64,000 bases of DNA, from NCBI RefSeq assembly GCF_004349065.1, contig NZ_SMKZ01000008.1, positions 62,001 to 126,000 on the forward strand, in the 5' to 3' direction. The notes below the pieces were generated by a model. It did not search any database. It was not told where the DNA came from and worked only from the letters and a program-made list of their open reading frames with translations. Source of the stretch: Jiangella asiatica (GTDB taxonomy: Bacteria > Actinomycetota > Actinomycetes > Jiangellales > Jiangellaceae). Every line of letters starts with the position of its first letter. Within the stretch, counting starts at the first letter, position 1. This document shows positions 1-8,973 of the stretch, piece by piece. Position numbers and translations under genes: made by a program.

Positions 1-1504
1 CGACACTGCCGAGGTGCTGGAAGACGCCGGCGGGGTCGGCGCCGTCCTGGGTCACCTCCAGACGGAGCAGCTCCGCGCCGATGTTGCCGGCGTCGTCGGT
101 CGCCTTCACGACGATGACGTGATCGGAGTAGCCGCGGACGGTGAAGCCGCCGTCGACGACGCGAACCTGGCCGTTGTCGTCCCACACCTCGTAGGTGACC
201 GTCGGCGCGTCACCGCCGTCGTCGTCGGCGGTGACCTCGGGCAGCTCGACGCGGTCGCCATAGGCCACCTCGGCCGGCGCCGCCGGGTCGATCGTGATCG
301 TCGGTGCGTAGTCCGCGCCGCGGGTGGTCTCACCGACCCACACCGGCGCGGACACGACCACGTCGCCGTCGGCCTGGGTGGCCACGAGGTAGAAGTAGTC
401 GCCGTCGGCGGCGGGTAGCTCGTGGGTGGCGCGCACCTCCCGGCCCGAGACGTCCGGGACGTCGTAGGCCACCGCACCGCCGTTCGTGAGCACCCGGACG
501 GAGGAGAACGACTCCGCCGCGTCGGCGTCGGTGAGGCCGATGTCGAGGGTGGCGGTGGTGGTGTCCGACGGCAGCACCGAGCCCATCAGCTCCCCGTTGA
601 CGCCGAACTCCAGGACACTGTTCACGTCCTGCGTGGAGTACATGCTCCGGTCGCGCATCGCCTGGTAGACGGCCGCCTGGCTCTTCTCCGTCGCCCAGAC
701 CCCGGTGATCGACTCGTCGCCGGTCACCCAGTCGGCGCTGTGCTCGTCGCCGTTCCATACCGGCGCCAGGTGCCACCCCTTGTCGAGGGCGATCTGGAAC
801 TGCGCCAGGTTCGTGGCGTTCTTGACCTCGATCAGGTCCACCCGCTCGTCCACCTCACGGTCCAGGTGGGCGAACCCGGCGAACGCGCCCTTGCCGTTGG
901 GATCGGGGTGGTTGAACTGCGCGATCGCGTCCGGGTCCTGCTTGAGCCGGGCGTAGAAGGTCGGCAGGTCGTACTTGAGGTCGCCGGTGGCGGCGCCGAA
1001 CGAGAGCGAGTCGCCCTCGCTGCGGGCGGTCACCAGCCAGTCGGTGTCGAACAGGTTCATGTGGCCGGAGTCGTCGTACCAGGTGATCTCCTCGGCCGGG
1101 ATCGTCACCAGGTCGTTCTGGGAGGCGTTGAACGAGTCGGTCGCCTCGTGCAGGTAGCGCCACTCGTCGGACACCGCGTGCTGCCAGTCGGTGGTGAAGT
1201 CGTCGCTGTTGCGCCGGTCGTACAGCACGTCGTGCTCGGAGACGGTGAAGAAGTCCGCGTCGCTGTTGGCGGCCACGTGCTCGAACGCGTCCAGCGGCAA
1301 CCGCACGCCGTCGCTGACCTCGGTGTGTGCGTGGAACTCGCCGGTGAAGTGGGTCTTGCCGAGATACGCCGGACGATCGTCGGCGATGGTCGTCATGGCG
1401 GTGGTGGCCGGCGCGGCCGAGCTGGTGGATACCGCGGGGGTGAGGATGACCAGGGCCCCTGCTGACATCGCGCCGATACGGATGAATCGTGTGGCCACGG
1501 ACAC
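1..1504 (-). CDS. secreted PHP-domain (CehA/McbA-type) metallohydrolase, 3' end outside window
   Basis: The 501 visible codons start at GTG 1504, chosen because GAGGAG lies 7 bases upstream; a second GTG at 1498 is possible. Residues 1-30 look like a Sec signal peptide ending in an Ala-rich stretch. Residues 58-66 read HAHTEVSDG, the metal-binding first motif of PHP-type phosphoesterases, and a SEHD motif follows about 30 residues later. The C-terminal part in the window looks like beta-rich Ig-type domains. CehA/McbA relatives hydrolyse esters or phosphoesters outside the cytoplasm; the substrate here is unknown. No stop codon is reached before base 1, so the protein is longer than shown. 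Confidence 0.8.
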   Translation of the reverse strand, partial: MSVATRFIRIGAMSAGALVILTPAVSTSSAAPATTAMTTIADDRPAYLGKTHFTGEFHAHTEVSDGVRLPLDAFEHVAANSDADFFTVSEHDVLYDRRNSDDFTTDWQHAVSDEWRYLHEATDSFNASQNDLVTIPAEEITWYDDSGHMNLFDTDWLVTARSEGDSLSFGAATGDLKYDLPTFYARLKQDPDAIAQFNHPDPNGKGAFAGFAHLDREVDERVDLIEVKNATNLAQFQIALDKGWHLAPVWNGDEHSADWVTGDESITGVWATEKSQAAVYQAMRDRSMYSTQDVNSVLEFGVNGELMGSVLPSDTTTATLDIGLTDADAAESFSSVRVLTNGGAVAYDVPDVSGREVRATHELPAADGDYFYLVATQADGDVVVSAPVWVGETTRGADYAPTITIDPAAPAEVAYGDRVELPEVTADDDGGDAPTVTYEVWDDNGQVRVVDGGFTVRGYSDHVIVVKATDDAGNIGAELLRLEVTQDGADPAGVFQHLGSV

Positions 1505-1743
1505 CTGCGACTCCTCTGTACGGACGGGACGATCCGGCATGAAGCAGCCGAAAGGATGCCGTCCGGGCGTGACCGCCGTCTACTGTCCGAGTCGACGGGA
1601 GGTGTCGGGGCGATGAATGGTTGTGCCGCGCTTCGGTGCAGAGGTTGTCGCGATGAACGACGACAAGACGGACCCGCCGGTGGTGGCTTCGTGTGCCAAG
1701 GACCGTGATCGGGCGGGCCAACGCGACGCGGTCGGCGCAAGGT

Positions 1744-2388
1744 CTAGGTGACGTCGTCGCCTCGCCGCACGCGCACGACGGTGTCGACGAGGGTGGCGTT
1801 CTGGCCGTCAGGGCCGGTCGCCGCGCGCGGCCGCACCTCGGCGACGTCGACGACCCACGGCTGCGCGCGCAGGCCGATGGCGTCGACCAGCTCGTCCGGC
1901 GTCGGGAAGTGGACGTCGACGTCGTGATCGTGGTGCCTGGCCCACGGCGGGAAGGCGGCGTGCGAGACGACCAGGAGCGTGCCGCCGGGACGGAGCGCGC
2001 CGGCGGCCGTCGCCAGGATTCGCTCGGACGGCAGGTCGATGGGGGACTGGAAGAACTGGGCGGAGACGAGGTCGTAGGTCTCGTCGGGGGTCCACCTGCC
2101 GAGGTCGTGCTGGACCCAGGTGATCCGGTCGGCGACACCGGCGTCGGCGGCGTGGTCGGCGGCGCGGGCCAGCGCGGTGGACGAGATGTCGACCGCGGTC
2201 ACCGTCCAACCGCGGCGCGCCAGCCAGACGGCGTCCGCGCCCTCGCCACAGCCCAGGTCGGCGGCGTGACCGGGTGCGAGCGCCCCGACCTCCGTGACCA
2301 GCACGGGATTGGGGTTGCCGCTCCAGATCCGCTCGTTCTCCTGGTACCTGGCGTTCCAGAACTCCGCCGCGTCGGTGGTCTGTGGCAT
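1744..2388 (-). CDS. class I SAM-dependent methyltransferase
   Basis: This 214-residue protein has the SAM-binding motif DLGCGEG at residues 44-50, an acidic strand-2 end in TAVDIS, and a later LRPGGTLLVVSH strand, the usual order of a class I Rossmann methyltransferase. The N-terminal FWNARY segment resembles TehB/thiopurine-type small-molecule methyltransferases. ATG 2388 is taken as start because the homologous fold begins there; longer starts up to 2580 add a basic segment unlike the family. The ribosome site is weak. The substrate cannot be inferred. It is divergent from the serpin gene. Confidence 0.82.
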   Translation of the reverse strand: MPQTTDAAEFWNARYQENERIWSGNPNPVLVTEVGALAPGHAADLGCGEGADAVWLARRGWTVTAVDISSTALARAADHAADAGVADRITWVQHDLGRWTPDETYDLVSAQFFQSPIDLPSERILATAAGALRPGGTLLVVSHAAFPPWARHHDHDVDVHFPTPDELVDAIGLRAQPWVVDVAEVRPRAATGPDGQNATLVDTVVRVRRGDDVT

Positions 2389-2703
2389 GCCGTTCAAGGC
2401 GTCGTCGTCTTCCGTGGTCGGGGTCACCGCCGCATCGTGTCCGCCGCCCCGCAGCGATCGCAAGTTGCTGTGCCGAATCGGCAAATCCGCACGGCCGCGG
2501 GTCCTGCTGCGCCGCCAGTCGCGTTCACCGATCAGCCGACCCCGCACACGGTGCGGGTGGACCTGCGCGGCGGCGGGCACGTGCCGATGTCCGACGTCCC
2601 CGACGACGTGGTCGCGGCCATCCTGGCGACGACGGCCCGAGCCGTCGGCTCAGGCGGGCCGATCGGCGCCGGAGCGAACCAGATCGCGGTGCCGTGCGTC
2701 CAA

Positions 2704-4002
2704 ATGACCATGCGTGGACGATCTCGGACCGGCCGGCGGGCGCTGGCCGTTGTCGTCACCACCGTCGTCGCCGTCGTCGCCTCGGGCTGCGGCGGCGACG
2801 TCGACGTGGCCCGCTCGGAGGCGCCGCGGCAGGACGCCACCGCCGACGACGCACGGGCGGCCGGTGAGGTGGTCAACACCCTGGCCGCGAGCCTGTACGC
2901 GCCGCTGGCCGCGGGCGGCGAGGCCAACCTCGTCTACTCGCCGGCGAGCATAGGGATCGCCCTGAGCATGCTGCGCACGGGGGCGAGCGGCGCGTCGGCC
3001 GAGCAGCTCGACACTCTCCTCGGTACCGACGATCCGGATCAACTGCAGCAGGCGTTCAACTCGCTCGACCAGGCCTTGGACGAACGCTCGGGCGAACGCG
3101 AGAACGCCGACGGTGAATCCGCCGAGGTGGCGCTCTCGTCGGCCAACTCGCTGTGGGCGCAGGACGGCGCGGAGTGGGAGGAGCCGTTCCTCGACGCCCT
3201 GGCCCGCTACTACGACGCCGGCGTGCGCCAGGTCGACTTCGCCGACGCGCCGGCCGCGCGGGACGCCATCAACGGCTGGGTGGCCGACAACACCGAGGAC
3301 AAGATCAGCGAACTGATCCCCGCCGACGCCCTCAGCGCCGCCACGAAGCTCGTCCTCGTCAACGCCCTGTACGCGAAGGCGCCCTGGGACACCGCCTTCG
3401 ACGACGTGGGGGAGCGCGACTTCACCACCGCCGACGGCCAGGTCCAGCAGGCGCCCGCGATGACCGCCCAGACGACGATGCCTTACCAGGCAGGCGACGG
3501 CTGGCAGGCGGTGGCCATTCCGTACGCGGGCGGCGAGCTGGCGATGACGCTGCTGGTGCCGGACGCGGGTGCGTTCGACGCCGTCGAAGGGAGCCTCGAC
3601 GGTGCGCTCCTCGGCACGATCCTCGCCAACGAGCAGACCGCGATGGTCGACCTCCAGCTGCCGAAGTTCGACCTGCGAACCACGACGACCCTCTCCGAGA
3701 CCCTGGCCGGACTCGGTGTCACCGCGCCGTTCGATCCGCGGACCACCGACTTCGCGCCCATGAGCTCCGACCCGGACGTCGTGCCGCTGGTCGTCAGCGA
3801 GGTCCGGCACGAGGCCACCATCACCGTCGACGAGGAAGGCACCGAGGCGGCCGCCGCCACCTCGGTCGAGATGGACACCGGCGCCGCACCGCCGGACGAC
3901 AACGTCGAGCTCATCGTCGACCGCCCCTTCGTCTTCGTGCTGCACGACGTCGCTACCGCAACGCCGCTGTTCGTCGGCCGCGTCACCGACCCGCTCGCCT
4001 GA
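2704..4002 (+). CDS. lipoprotein serpin (serine protease inhibitor)
   Basis: The 432-residue protein begins with a basic n-region, a Val-rich hydrophobic segment and a VASGC lipobox near residue 27, so it should be a surface lipoprotein. The body is a full-length serpin: NLVYSPASIGIALSML near the N-terminus, an ANSLWAQ strand, LVNALYAKAPW, and the C-terminal RPFVFVLHD. The reactive-loop hinge at about residues 377-386 reads EEGTEAAAAT, the small-residue consensus that lets inhibitory serpins insert their loop. By counting from the hinge, P1 is near Gly393, but Met390 is also possible. It probably protects the cell from serine proteases. ATG 2704 or 2710 could be the start; neither has a clear ribosome site. 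Confidence 0.92.
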   Translation: MTMRGRSRTGRRALAVVVTTVVAVVASGCGGDVDVARSEAPRQDATADDARAAGEVVNTLAASLYAPLAAGGEANLVYSPASIGIALSMLRTGASGASAEQLDTLLGTDDPDQLQQAFNSLDQALDERSGERENADGESAEVALSSANSLWAQDGAEWEEPFLDALARYYDAGVRQVDFADAPAARDAINGWVADNTEDKISELIPADALSAATKLVLVNALYAKAPWDTAFDDVGERDFTTADGQVQQAPAMTAQTTMPYQAGDGWQAVAIPYAGGELAMTLLVPDAGAFDAVEGSLDGALLGTILANEQTAMVDLQLPKFDLRTTTTLSETLAGLGVTAPFDPRTTDFAPMSSDPDVVPLVVSEVRHEATITVDEEGTEAAAATSVEMDTGAAPPDDNVELIVDRPFVFVLHDVATATPLFVGRVTDPLA

Positions 4003-4021
4003 TCCGCGCAGGACGGTAACC

Positions 4022-4669
4022 ATGCCCAAGGCAGCCGAGCCGCCGCCACCGGTCGTCGACTGGCGGACGATCGTCGCCTTCGAGATCACCACGAAGGAGC
4101 GGACGACGGGACGGTTCGTCAAGAAGCTCGTCGCGGGGAGACTCGCGGTGCGAACCCCGCTCGGCGACGCCGCCGACGCCCCGCTCGCTCCGTGCGCGTT
4201 CTTCAAGCCCAGCATCCACGGCATCGGCGTGGCGAGGCGCTTGTTTCTCGACGAGGACGCCACCAGCACCCTGGTGAGCGTGGACGATCGGGAGACCGTC
4301 GGCGACGAGCACCACTTCCGGGTGCGCGACGGCGACGGCGCACAGATCGGACTCGTGCGGCGCATCCCGCCGTCGGCCCGGCCGCTGAAACACACGTGGC
4401 GGGTCGACCAGCCCGGCCGGCCGGAGATCGTCGGCCGCAACGAGTGGACCGGCGTGGGGTCCGCGCTCACCGGTGGGGCAGCCGGGACGGTGCTCGCCCG
4501 CGCGCGGATGGGGGTGACCTGCGTGGAATCGTTGCCGGCGGGTATTCCTCTCCGGGTGCTGACGAAGCACGGGGGACAGGGCCGATGGCCGGTCGGCTCG
4601 CCTGGCTCGAAAGGATGTGAATCCCGATGGACGTCACCGAATCCTGGAACGACGCGCTCAACGCCGTGA
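4022..4669 (+). CDS. unknown protein, possibly LURP-one/scramblase-like
   Basis: This 215-residue frame begins 19 bases after the serpin stop and overlaps the start of the next gene by 43 bases. I do not recognise it firmly. The middle alternates strands, with HHFRVRDGDGAQIGLVRR and LKHTWRVDQPGR, which is reminiscent of the LURP-one/phospholipid-scramblase-like beta barrel. The last 50 residues look much less protein-like, so either the true end differs or a frameshift lies near 4480-4560. Position suggests an operon with the serpin and the membrane protein downstream. The function is unknown. Confidence 0.5.
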   Translation: MPKAAEPPPPVVDWRTIVAFEITTKERTTGRFVKKLVAGRLAVRTPLGDAADAPLAPCAFFKPSIHGIGVARRLFLDEDATSTLVSVDDRETVGDEHHFRVRDGDGAQIGLVRRIPPSARPLKHTWRVDQPGRPEIVGRNEWTGVGSALTGGAAGTVLARARMGVTCVESLPAGIPLRVLTKHGGQGRWPVGSPGSKGCESRWTSPNPGTTRSTP

Positions 4670-5505
4670 TCACGTTCCTGCCGAAGCTCGCGGCGTTCCT
4701 GGTGATCCTGTTCGTCGGCTGGCTGGTCGCGAAGGCACTGCGCAAGCTGGTCGATGTCGTCCTGGAGCGAGTGGGCTTCGACCGCGCGGTTGAGCGCGGC
4801 GGCGTCAAACGAGCACTGGAACGGTCGAAGTACGACGCCAGCGGGCTGATCGCGACCCTGGTCTACTACGCCGTGCTGCTGATCGCCCTTCAGATGGCCT
4901 TCGGCGTCTTCGGGCCCAACCCCGTCAGCGACCTGCTGTCCGACATCGTCGCCTGGCTGCCGCAGGCGATCGTCGCGGTGGTGATCGTGGTCGTCGCGAC
5001 GGCGGTCGCGACGGCGCTCGCCGACATCATCGGGAGTGCGCTCGGCGGCCTGAGCTACGGGCGCCTGGTCGCTCGCATCGTGCAGATCTTCGTCATCGCG
5101 CTCGGCGTGATCGCCGCGCTGAACCAGATCGGCGTCGCGACCGCGGTGACCACCCCGGTGCTGATCGCCGTCCTGGCGACGGTCGCCGGCGTCGTCATCA
5201 TCGGTGTCGGCGGCGGCCTGCTCCGTCCCATGGAACAGCGCTGGGAGCGCTGGCTGCGGCGTGCCGAGCAGGAGATCCCGCAGGCGCGGGCCAGCAGTGA
5301 GGCCTACCAGCGCGGTCGAGAGGACGCGCTGAGGGCTGAGGAGGCTCCGACCGAGATGCCCCCGGCCGGCGCGACCACCCCGCCCGCCGGCGCGGTCCCG
5401 CCGTCCGGCACGTCCCAGCCTTCGGACACCACGCCGCCGGCTGGCACGGTCCCACCGGCCGGGACGTCCCCCTGGGGGTCCGATGACGCCGGCCGGCGGC
5501 CTTAG
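4627..5505 (+). CDS. mechanosensitive-channel-type TM-helix repeat protein (CmpX-like)
   Basis: The 292-residue protein has about five hydrophobic helices (roughly residues 20-38, 76-97, 118-140, 149-165 and 175-200). The FVGWLVAKALRKLVD and YGRLVARIVQIFVIALG segments are typical of the conserved TM-helix repeat found in CmpX and related MscS-associated proteins. No MscS beta domain is visible. The C-terminal 60 residues are a low-complexity Pro-Ala-Gly tail with repeated PPAGT-like units and are probably cytoplasmic and disordered. A likely role is membrane-tension or envelope homeostasis. The start ATG at 4627 lies inside the end of the preceding frame. Confidence 0.72.
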   Translation: MDVTESWNDALNAVITFLPKLAAFLVILFVGWLVAKALRKLVDVVLERVGFDRAVERGGVKRALERSKYDASGLIATLVYYAVLLIALQMAFGVFGPNPVSDLLSDIVAWLPQAIVAVVIVVVATAVATALADIIGSALGGLSYGRLVARIVQIFVIALGVIAALNQIGVATAVTTPVLIAVLATVAGVVIIGVGGGLLRPMEQRWERWLRRAEQEIPQARASSEAYQRGREDALRAEEAPTEMPPAGATTPPAGAVPPSGTSQPSDTTPPAGTVPPAGTSPWGSDDAGRRP

Positions 5506-5538
5506 TCGCCGTGCGGGTGAATCCGTCCGCCTGAACGA

Positions 5539-5910
5539 CTAGGAGGACGCCAGCGGGTCGACGTCGCCGCCCGCGATGCTGGCCATGGCCGGATCGGCCA
5601 TGGCCAGGATGCTGACGCCGGCGAGTCGCAGCGACACCCAGTCCGGGGCGTCCCAGTTCGGCGTGCCCGGTGCCCGGCCGCGTTCCTGGGCGACGTCCTC
5701 GATGCCGCGGGCGTAGTTGGCCAGCTCCGCCGGGCCGGTGTCTTCACCGCTGAGCAGCAGGATGTCGCGGACAGCGGCGGCGTGCTGGTCGACGGCGGCG
5801 AGCCGGCCCGCGGGCCATTCGGACAGGTCGGCCATCCCGAGTCGGTCGGCGAGCGAGGCGAGCTCGCGCTGGGCTGCGGTCCTTCTGCGGCGGGGGGCCA
5901 ACCAGTTCAT
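5539..5910 (-). CDS. hypothetical small helical protein
   Basis: This frame codes for 123 residues from ATG 5910, beginning MNWLAPRRRRTAAQ. It is mostly alpha-helical and acidic toward the C-terminus, without signal peptide, membrane segment or recognisable motif. Third-position GC is as high as in neighbouring genes, which supports coding. It follows the DUF4383 gene on the same strand after a 74-base gap and could be co-transcribed. No function can be offered. Confidence 0.5.
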   Translation of the reverse strand: MNWLAPRRRRTAAQRELASLADRLGMADLSEWPAGRLAAVDQHAAAVRDILLLSGEDTGPAELANYARGIEDVAQERGRAPGTPNWDAPDWVSLRLAGVSILAMADPAMASIAGGDVDPLASS

Positions 5911-5984
5911 GGCTGCCCAGGGTAATGGTGCCCGTGGGTGGCCCTCGGCCGGGGTGTCGGGTCGTGCGCACAGCCGCCGGCCGA

Positions 5985-6446
5985 TCAGGGCTGGTCGGCC
6001 GTCGTGGCGCGGCGCGTCGGTCCGAGGACCACGCCGAGCAGCACCATGGCGGCGGCGAGGCCGAGATGCAGCCAGTCGTCGGCGGCGTTGAGAGGCACGA
6101 AGTTCGCGGAGCTGTCCTTGTCGACCAGCAGCCCGTACAGCCACAGGATCGCGTAGACGAGCCCGCCCCAGATGAGGTACGCCCGTGCGCCGGTGGCCGT
6201 CCTGGCCAGTGCCAGCCCGGCGACGCCGAACAGCAGGTGGACGATGTTGTGCAGGATCGAGACCTGGAAGATCCCCAGTAGCTCGGCTTCGGAGTCGTGG
6301 CCGGCGAACTCCATGGTGTCGAAGTCGGTGGTGATGCCCGGTATGAAGCCGAGCACACCGACCGCCAGGAAGACGACTCCGACGATGGTGGCGGCGGTCT
6401 GCACCGGTGTCGCGGTCATGCCGCTCCTGCCCACGCCCTGTGTCAT
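5985..6446 (-). CDS. DUF4383 family membrane protein
   Basis: The 153-residue protein has four predicted membrane helices and the family signatures: an N-terminal helix VGVVFLAVGVLGFIPGIT, a central ILHNIVHLLFGVAGL containing the conserved His pair, and a C-terminal DDWLHLGLAAAMVLLG. ATG 6446 has AAGGGGGAG 8 bases upstream, which decides against longer starts. DUF4383 proteins are common in Actinobacteria; their role is unknown. Confidence 0.82.
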   Translation of the reverse strand: MTQGVGRSGMTATPVQTAATIVGVVFLAVGVLGFIPGITTDFDTMEFAGHDSEAELLGIFQVSILHNIVHLLFGVAGLALARTATGARAYLIWGGLVYAILWLYGLLVDKDSSANFVPLNAADDWLHLGLAAAMVLLGVVLGPTRRATTADQP

Positions 6447-6810
6447 GGTTCTGCTCCCCCTTCGTGAGCCGGCCGCCGACGACGATGTGCCGTCGAGCAC
6501 GGTCGGGCGGCGAGCACCGCCGGGGCGCGATGCCTCCGACGTCGCCGTGCCGGGCATGTACCCACCGGCGCGGTCACGCATGCCGGCCCGGCGCGCACGC
6601 CGACCGCGGCACGATGCAGTGAAGCGTCCGCCTTGGCTTGGCCCCCCGGCCTCGCTTCGGCCCTCCCGCCACCAACGGGTGGGGTGGCCGCCATCGCGCC
6701 GACGGTTGACCGGACGGGGGAGCGGCCGGTAGCTTCGACCCCCCGTAGCGACGCCTGTGGAGCTGCTGGGAGGGGAGTTGTCCCTCTCCAGCTTCCAGGA
6801 GGTCCACACC
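6447..6810. other. divergent intergenic region, no gene seen
   Basis: This 364-base stretch separates the DUF4383 gene from the MFS exporter. No frame in it shows family motifs. It carries the candidate promoter at 6706-6735; nothing else was recognised. Confidence 0.5.
6706..6735 (+). promoter_or_regulatory. candidate sigma-70 promoter of MFS gene
   Basis: TTGACC at 6706-6711 and TAGCTT at 6730-6735 are separated by 18 bases, a plausible actinobacterial housekeeping promoter 75 bases before the MFS start. This is based on hexamer match only. Confidence 0.4.
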
Positions 6811-8058
6811 GTGTCCGGTGGTTCGCTGCTCGCTCATCGCGATTTCCGTCTCCTTCTCCTCGGCCAGACCACGAGCCAGTTCGGTGCCCAGGTCAGCGGC
6901 ATCGCGGTCCCGTTGCTGGCCGTGCTTACACTCGATGCCTCGCCGTTCGAGGTTGGCTTGATCGCGGCCGCGTCGACCGTCGCGTTCGCCGTGATCGGGC
7001 TGCCGGCCGGGGCCTGGCTGGACCGGTGGCCGCGCCGGCCGGTGCTTGTCGCGAGCGACGTCGTCCGCGCCGTGTCGCTCGCCACCATCCCGCTGGCCGC
7101 GTGGTTCGGTGTGCTCACGATCGCGCAGCTGGTCGTGATCGCGCTGCTGACCGGGGTGGCCCGGGTGTTCTTCGACGTCGGCTACCAGGCCTACGTCCCA
7201 TCGATCGTCGGGCGCGACCGGGTGCTCGCCGGGAACTCCGCCATGGAGACGATGCGCGCGTCGGGCCAGTTCGTGGGGCCTGGGCTGGGCGGGTGGCTGG
7301 TCGCCGTCGCCGGCGCGGCGAACGTCGTGTTCGTGCAGGCGGTGACGTTCGCGGTCTCAGCGGCGTCCATCGCGGCCATCCGGCACCAGGAGGCGGGCGG
7401 ATCGCGCCCGCCGGCGGCCGGCACGTCGCTGCGGGCCGACATCGGCGAGGGTCTGCGGTTCGTCCTACGCCATCGGGTGCTGCGAGCGATCGCGGTGGCC
7501 AGCGCACTGTCGAACCTCGCGTTCGCGCTGGCGTCGGCGGTCACGTTCGTCTTCCTGGCTCGCACGCTGCAGCTGTCGCCGACGGTGATCGGGCTGGTGG
7601 TGGCCGGCGGCTCGGCGACGGTGATGGCGGGCGCCGTGCTGACGCCATGGCTGGCGCGCAGGATCGGCAGCGCGCGCATCGTCTGGCTGTCGCTGGCGGT
7701 GACCGGGCCGCTCACCCTGCTGATCCCGCTCGCGCGGCCCGGATGGACGGCCGTGACGTTCACCGTCATCGGGATGGCTGCCGGCGAGCTGGGGCAGATC
7801 GTCTACGCAGTCAGCAGCCTCAGCCTGCGCCAGCGGCTGTGCCCGGACCGGTTGCTCGCCCGGGTGAGTGCCACCATGCGGTTCCTGGTGATGGCGGCGT
7901 TCCCGCTGGGAGCGCTGCTCGGCGGCGTCCTCGGCGAGACGGCGGGGCTGCGTCCCGCGCTGTGGGTCTGCGGTGTCCTGCTGGTGCTCGCGCCGGCGCC
8001 CCTCGTGCTCGCGCTGCGCCGGTGGCCCCATGATCATCAACCGGTGGCGACGTCATAG
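6811..8058 (+). CDS. MFS exporter (EntS/MFS_3-like)
   Basis: The 415-residue, about 12-helix transporter begins at GTG 6811, fixed by AGGAGG 8 bases upstream. The segment HRDFRLLLLGQTTSQFGAQV and the loop-2/3 motif GAWLDRWPRRPVL match the MFS_3 group of efflux proteins that includes EntS. The substrate is probably a small hydrophobic compound or siderophore. The last ten codons, including the stop, are supplied by a perfect 26-bp palindrome: the TAG stop at 8056-8058 sits in the hairpin loop. The natural C-terminus may thus have been altered by insertion of that element. Confidence 0.88.
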   Translation: MSGGSLLAHRDFRLLLLGQTTSQFGAQVSGIAVPLLAVLTLDASPFEVGLIAAASTVAFAVIGLPAGAWLDRWPRRPVLVASDVVRAVSLATIPLAAWFGVLTIAQLVVIALLTGVARVFFDVGYQAYVPSIVGRDRVLAGNSAMETMRASGQFVGPGLGGWLVAVAGAANVVFVQAVTFAVSAASIAAIRHQEAGGSRPPAAGTSLRADIGEGLRFVLRHRVLRAIAVASALSNLAFALASAVTFVFLARTLQLSPTVIGLVVAGGSATVMAGAVLTPWLARRIGSARIVWLSLAVTGPLTLLIPLARPGWTAVTFTVIGMAAGELGQIVYAVSSLSLRQRLCPDRLLARVSATMRFLVMAAFPLGALLGGVLGETAGLRPALWVCGVLLVLAPAPLVLALRRWPHDHQPVATS

Positions 8059-8084
8059 CGTCGCCACCGGTTGATGATCATGGG
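8027..8084. repeat. short core palindrome of type A (26-bp perfect arms, 6-nt loop)
   Basis: Arms 8027-8052 and 8059-8084 are perfect complements around the loop TCATAG. The outer part of each arm is ATGATCATCAAC, shared with the type A elements at 21858, 34088, 47149 and the hybrid at 16276. It lies between the convergent MFS and SRPBCC genes and could also end transcription, although no T-run follows. Confidence 0.9.
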
Positions 8085-8188
8085 ACAGCCCGCGCGCGCG
8101 AACGCGGCGAAGACCGCCCGCTCCGGGTCGCCGGGGACCAGACGCCTGTCCGGACGGCTTAGCCGGGCGGTGAGGTGCGGGTCCCGGG

Positions 8189-8923
8189 TCAGCCGCCCGG
8201 TGCCCGGCGGCTCCGTTGGTCGTGCGCGAACTCGCTGCGAGCGCGGACGCCGAGCAGCATCTTCCGGGTCATGATCAGCACGACTGGGTCCACCAGCTCG
8301 CCACCGACCCGGGGCAGGCGGGCGGCCAGCCTGGCCGCCGACGTGGCACGGCCGCGCACCAGCAGCCGGCAGGCGCCGGGTGCGTCCTCGACCATCACGA
8401 AGGCCCAGGTGGCATGCCATGGGTGCTGCGGCGGATGCTGGCTGAGCACCAGCGCCTTGCCCGGGTCGACGCGGGCTACCTGGAAGGCATAGTCGTCGCG
8501 CGGACCCTGCGCCCCCGGTGGCGCGGCCCGGACCGGGGTGCCGACGGCGAGGTGGTGCCAAGTGCCGCCGGTGACGTCGCCGCGCAGGTCCAGGCCGAAC
8601 GGGTTCTCCAGCCAGTCGTAGCTGTACCGCCCGCCGTGCTCGCGGCCGATCTGCACGAGCCAGCGCCAGACCTCGTCTCGCGGTGCGTGGATGGTGACCG
8701 CGCGAGTGCTGGTGGAGGCGGCCTCCGTGACCAGGTCGTCCCCGGGGAGCGGGCGGGTGACCTCGTCGGGCGTCGCGCCCCGGTTCCGCAGCCGGGCGCG
8801 GGCGGCGAGCGCGGCGTTCGTCGACGCCGTCAGGGCGACCGTGGCGACGACGGCGCGACGGCGATCCCGGGCGTGACGATGCGCGGCCCACGGGCCACCG
8901 TGCCGGTCACGGATCGTGTGCAT
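8189..8923 (-). CDS. SRPBCC (polyketide-cyclase/START-like) protein
   Basis: About 244 residues from ATG 8923 (8995 is an alternative start). After a short basic lead and a hydrophobic Ala-rich segment, the sequence has the SRPBCC pattern: VTIHAPRDEVWRWLVQIGRE, GGRYSYDWLENPFG, and a later LVVRG-type strand (RLLVRGRATS). Such proteins form a hydrophobic ligand cavity. Its 5' end faces the DevS-like kinase gene, and a DevR-type dyad at 8960-8973 lies between the two, so it may belong to that regulon. The ligand is unknown. Confidence 0.75.
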   Translation of the reverse strand: MHTIRDRHGGPWAAHRHARDRRRAVVATVALTASTNAALAARARLRNRGATPDEVTRPLPGDDLVTEAASTSTRAVTIHAPRDEVWRWLVQIGREHGGRYSYDWLENPFGLDLRGDVTGGTWHHLAVGTPVRAAPPGAQGPRDDYAFQVARVDPGKALVLSQHPPQHPWHATWAFVMVEDAPGACRLLVRGRATSAARLAARLPRVGGELVDPVVLIMTRKMLLGVRARSEFAHDQRSRRAPGG

Positions 8924-8959
8924 ACCGTCGAGGACAACACGTCCTCGGGACGGGGAAAA

Positions 8960-8973
8960 GGGACCAACGTCCT
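8960..8973. promoter_or_regulatory. candidate DevR/DosR box 1
   Basis: GGGACCAACGTCCT matches the GGGAC-n4-GTCCC dyad bound by mycobacterial DosR/DevR with one arm mismatch. It lies between the SRPBCC gene and the kinase gene. Confidence 0.55.
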
